Assembly: GCF_900142655.1 (NCBI RefSeq)
Contig: NZ_FRBQ01000005.1
Location: forward strand, 186,001-250,000
DNA length: 64,000 bases
Direction: 5' to 3'
Source: Phytopseudomonas punonensis
Lineage (GTDB): Bacteria; Pseudomonadota; Gammaproteobacteria; Pseudomonadales; Pseudomonadaceae
Shown: piece after piece, positions 63,674 to 64,000 of the stretch
Position numbering within the stretch: position 1 is the stretch's first letter
Layout: the number at the start of each line of letters is the position of its first letter
Program-made: the position numbers and the translations under genes
Notes under the pieces: generated by a model
Told to the model about the DNA's origin: nothing
Database searches by the model: none
What the model saw: the letters and a program-made list of their open reading frames with translations, nothing else

Positions 63674-64000
63674 ATGCCCAGTTACCAGGACTTGTTCGCC
63701 ATCGGCGAGCCTTTCTCCGCCTTCGCCAGCCGCGGCCTGCCCACCGAAATCGAGACGGTACAAACCGCCGAAGCGCAGCTCGGCCGCGCCGACGCCCTCA
63801 GCGCAAATACTCAGCAACGCCTGGCTGCTATCAAGGGCCGCTATCACCTACTGGCCGCCGGCGAAATGTGGTGCCCGGATTGCCAACTCAACCTGGCGGC
63901 GATGGCGCACCTGCAGCGCCTGCAACCGAAGGTGAGCCTGGCGATCATCTCCAAGGCCCGCGCCGAGCATGCGCTGAAAACGCGGCTGGAGCTGGAGCGC
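63674..64000 (+). CDS. thioredoxin-family protein (partial)
   Basis: 109 codons to the right edge of the window, without stop. MPSYQDLFAIGEPFSAFASRGLP is followed by YHLLAAGEMWCPDCQLNLAAMAHLQRLQPKVSLAIISKARAEH; the redox motif is WCPDC. No signal peptide, so cytoplasmic. It may be a thiol reductase of the small thioredoxin_9-like group; the remaining C-terminal part is outside the window. CAGGAG precedes the ATG. Confidence 0.8.
   Translation, partial: MPSYQDLFAIGEPFSAFASRGLPTEIETVQTAEAQLGRADALSANTQQRLAAIKGRYHLLAAGEMWCPDCQLNLAAMAHLQRLQPKVSLAIISKARAEHALKTRLELER

Overview
The window is a chromosomal segment from a GC-rich gamma-proteobacterium. Gene content (gacA-uvrC-pgsA-tRNA block, galU/glyoxalase/gor neighbourhood, hbcR-type hydroxybutyrate cluster, DUF1652 and REP elements) points to the genus Pseudomonas. 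A complete zeaxanthin glucoside pathway suggests one of the yellow-pigmented species. This placement is inference from gene content; no 16S gene is present.

Layout. (1) 0-0.3 kb: the start of an ECF (FecI-type) sigma factor gene running off the left edge. (2) 1-8.5 kb: carotenoid cluster with crtE on the minus strand, idi-crtX-crtY-crtI-crtB on the plus strand with every junction a 4-bp ATGA overlap, and crtZ convergent with crtB. A copy of galU (UDP-glucose pyrophosphorylase) with a CinA-family gene lies beside it; its product is the sugar donor CrtX needs. A near-identical second galU sits at 30 kb in the usual galU-glyoxalase-gor neighbourhood. (3) 10-12 kb: a small unknown gene and ubiM-like hydroxylase, then a 172-bp inverted-repeat element. 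(4) 12-26 kb: a sulphur-acquisition region: sbp-cysT-cysW without cysA, an FNT channel, an aliphatic sulphonate or sulphate-ester type ABC operon with two binding proteins and a TauD-family dioxygenase, an orphan MetQ, D-cysteine desulfhydrase and the cystine transporter tcyJ-tcyL-tcyN. (5) 26-33 kb: a secreted FAD oxidoreductase, TRIC channel, gor, glyoxalase-like gene, galU, Tsx-like porin, acetyltransferase and tRNA-Leu. (6) 33-36.4 kb: small Pseudomonas-type genes between tRNA-Leu and tRNA-Cys/tRNA-Gly. (7) 36.4-40.5 kb: tRNA-Cys, tRNA-Gly, pgsA, uvrC, gacA, tRNA-Ser. (8) 40.7-48 kb: a Bax-inhibitor-like membrane protein, START protein, a histidine kinase/EAL response regulator pair, exonuclease, ppnP and a DUF1289 protein. 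(9) 48-55.4 kb: acnB with a long structured leader, a PLP decarboxylase, ampC beta-lactamase and alanine transaminase. (10) 55.4-64 kb: hbcR, a sigma-54 promoter with paired operators, gntP-type permease, bdhA, atoE and acetoacetyl-CoA synthetase, together a 3-hydroxybutyrate/acetoacetate catabolic unit, then a periplasmic solute-binding protein and a truncated thioredoxin-like gene.

Most of the window is ordinary Pseudomonas core and accessory DNA. The points most worth following up are the galU copy beside the carotenoid genes, the small inverted-repeat element that forms the ubiM stop codon exactly where cysA would be expected, the nested-stem leader of acnB, the CTGTAYC repeat array upstream of the PLP decarboxylase, and the duplicate dyad operators in front of the hydroxybutyrate operon. 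I did not find CRISPR arrays, prophage, complete insertion sequences or rRNA.
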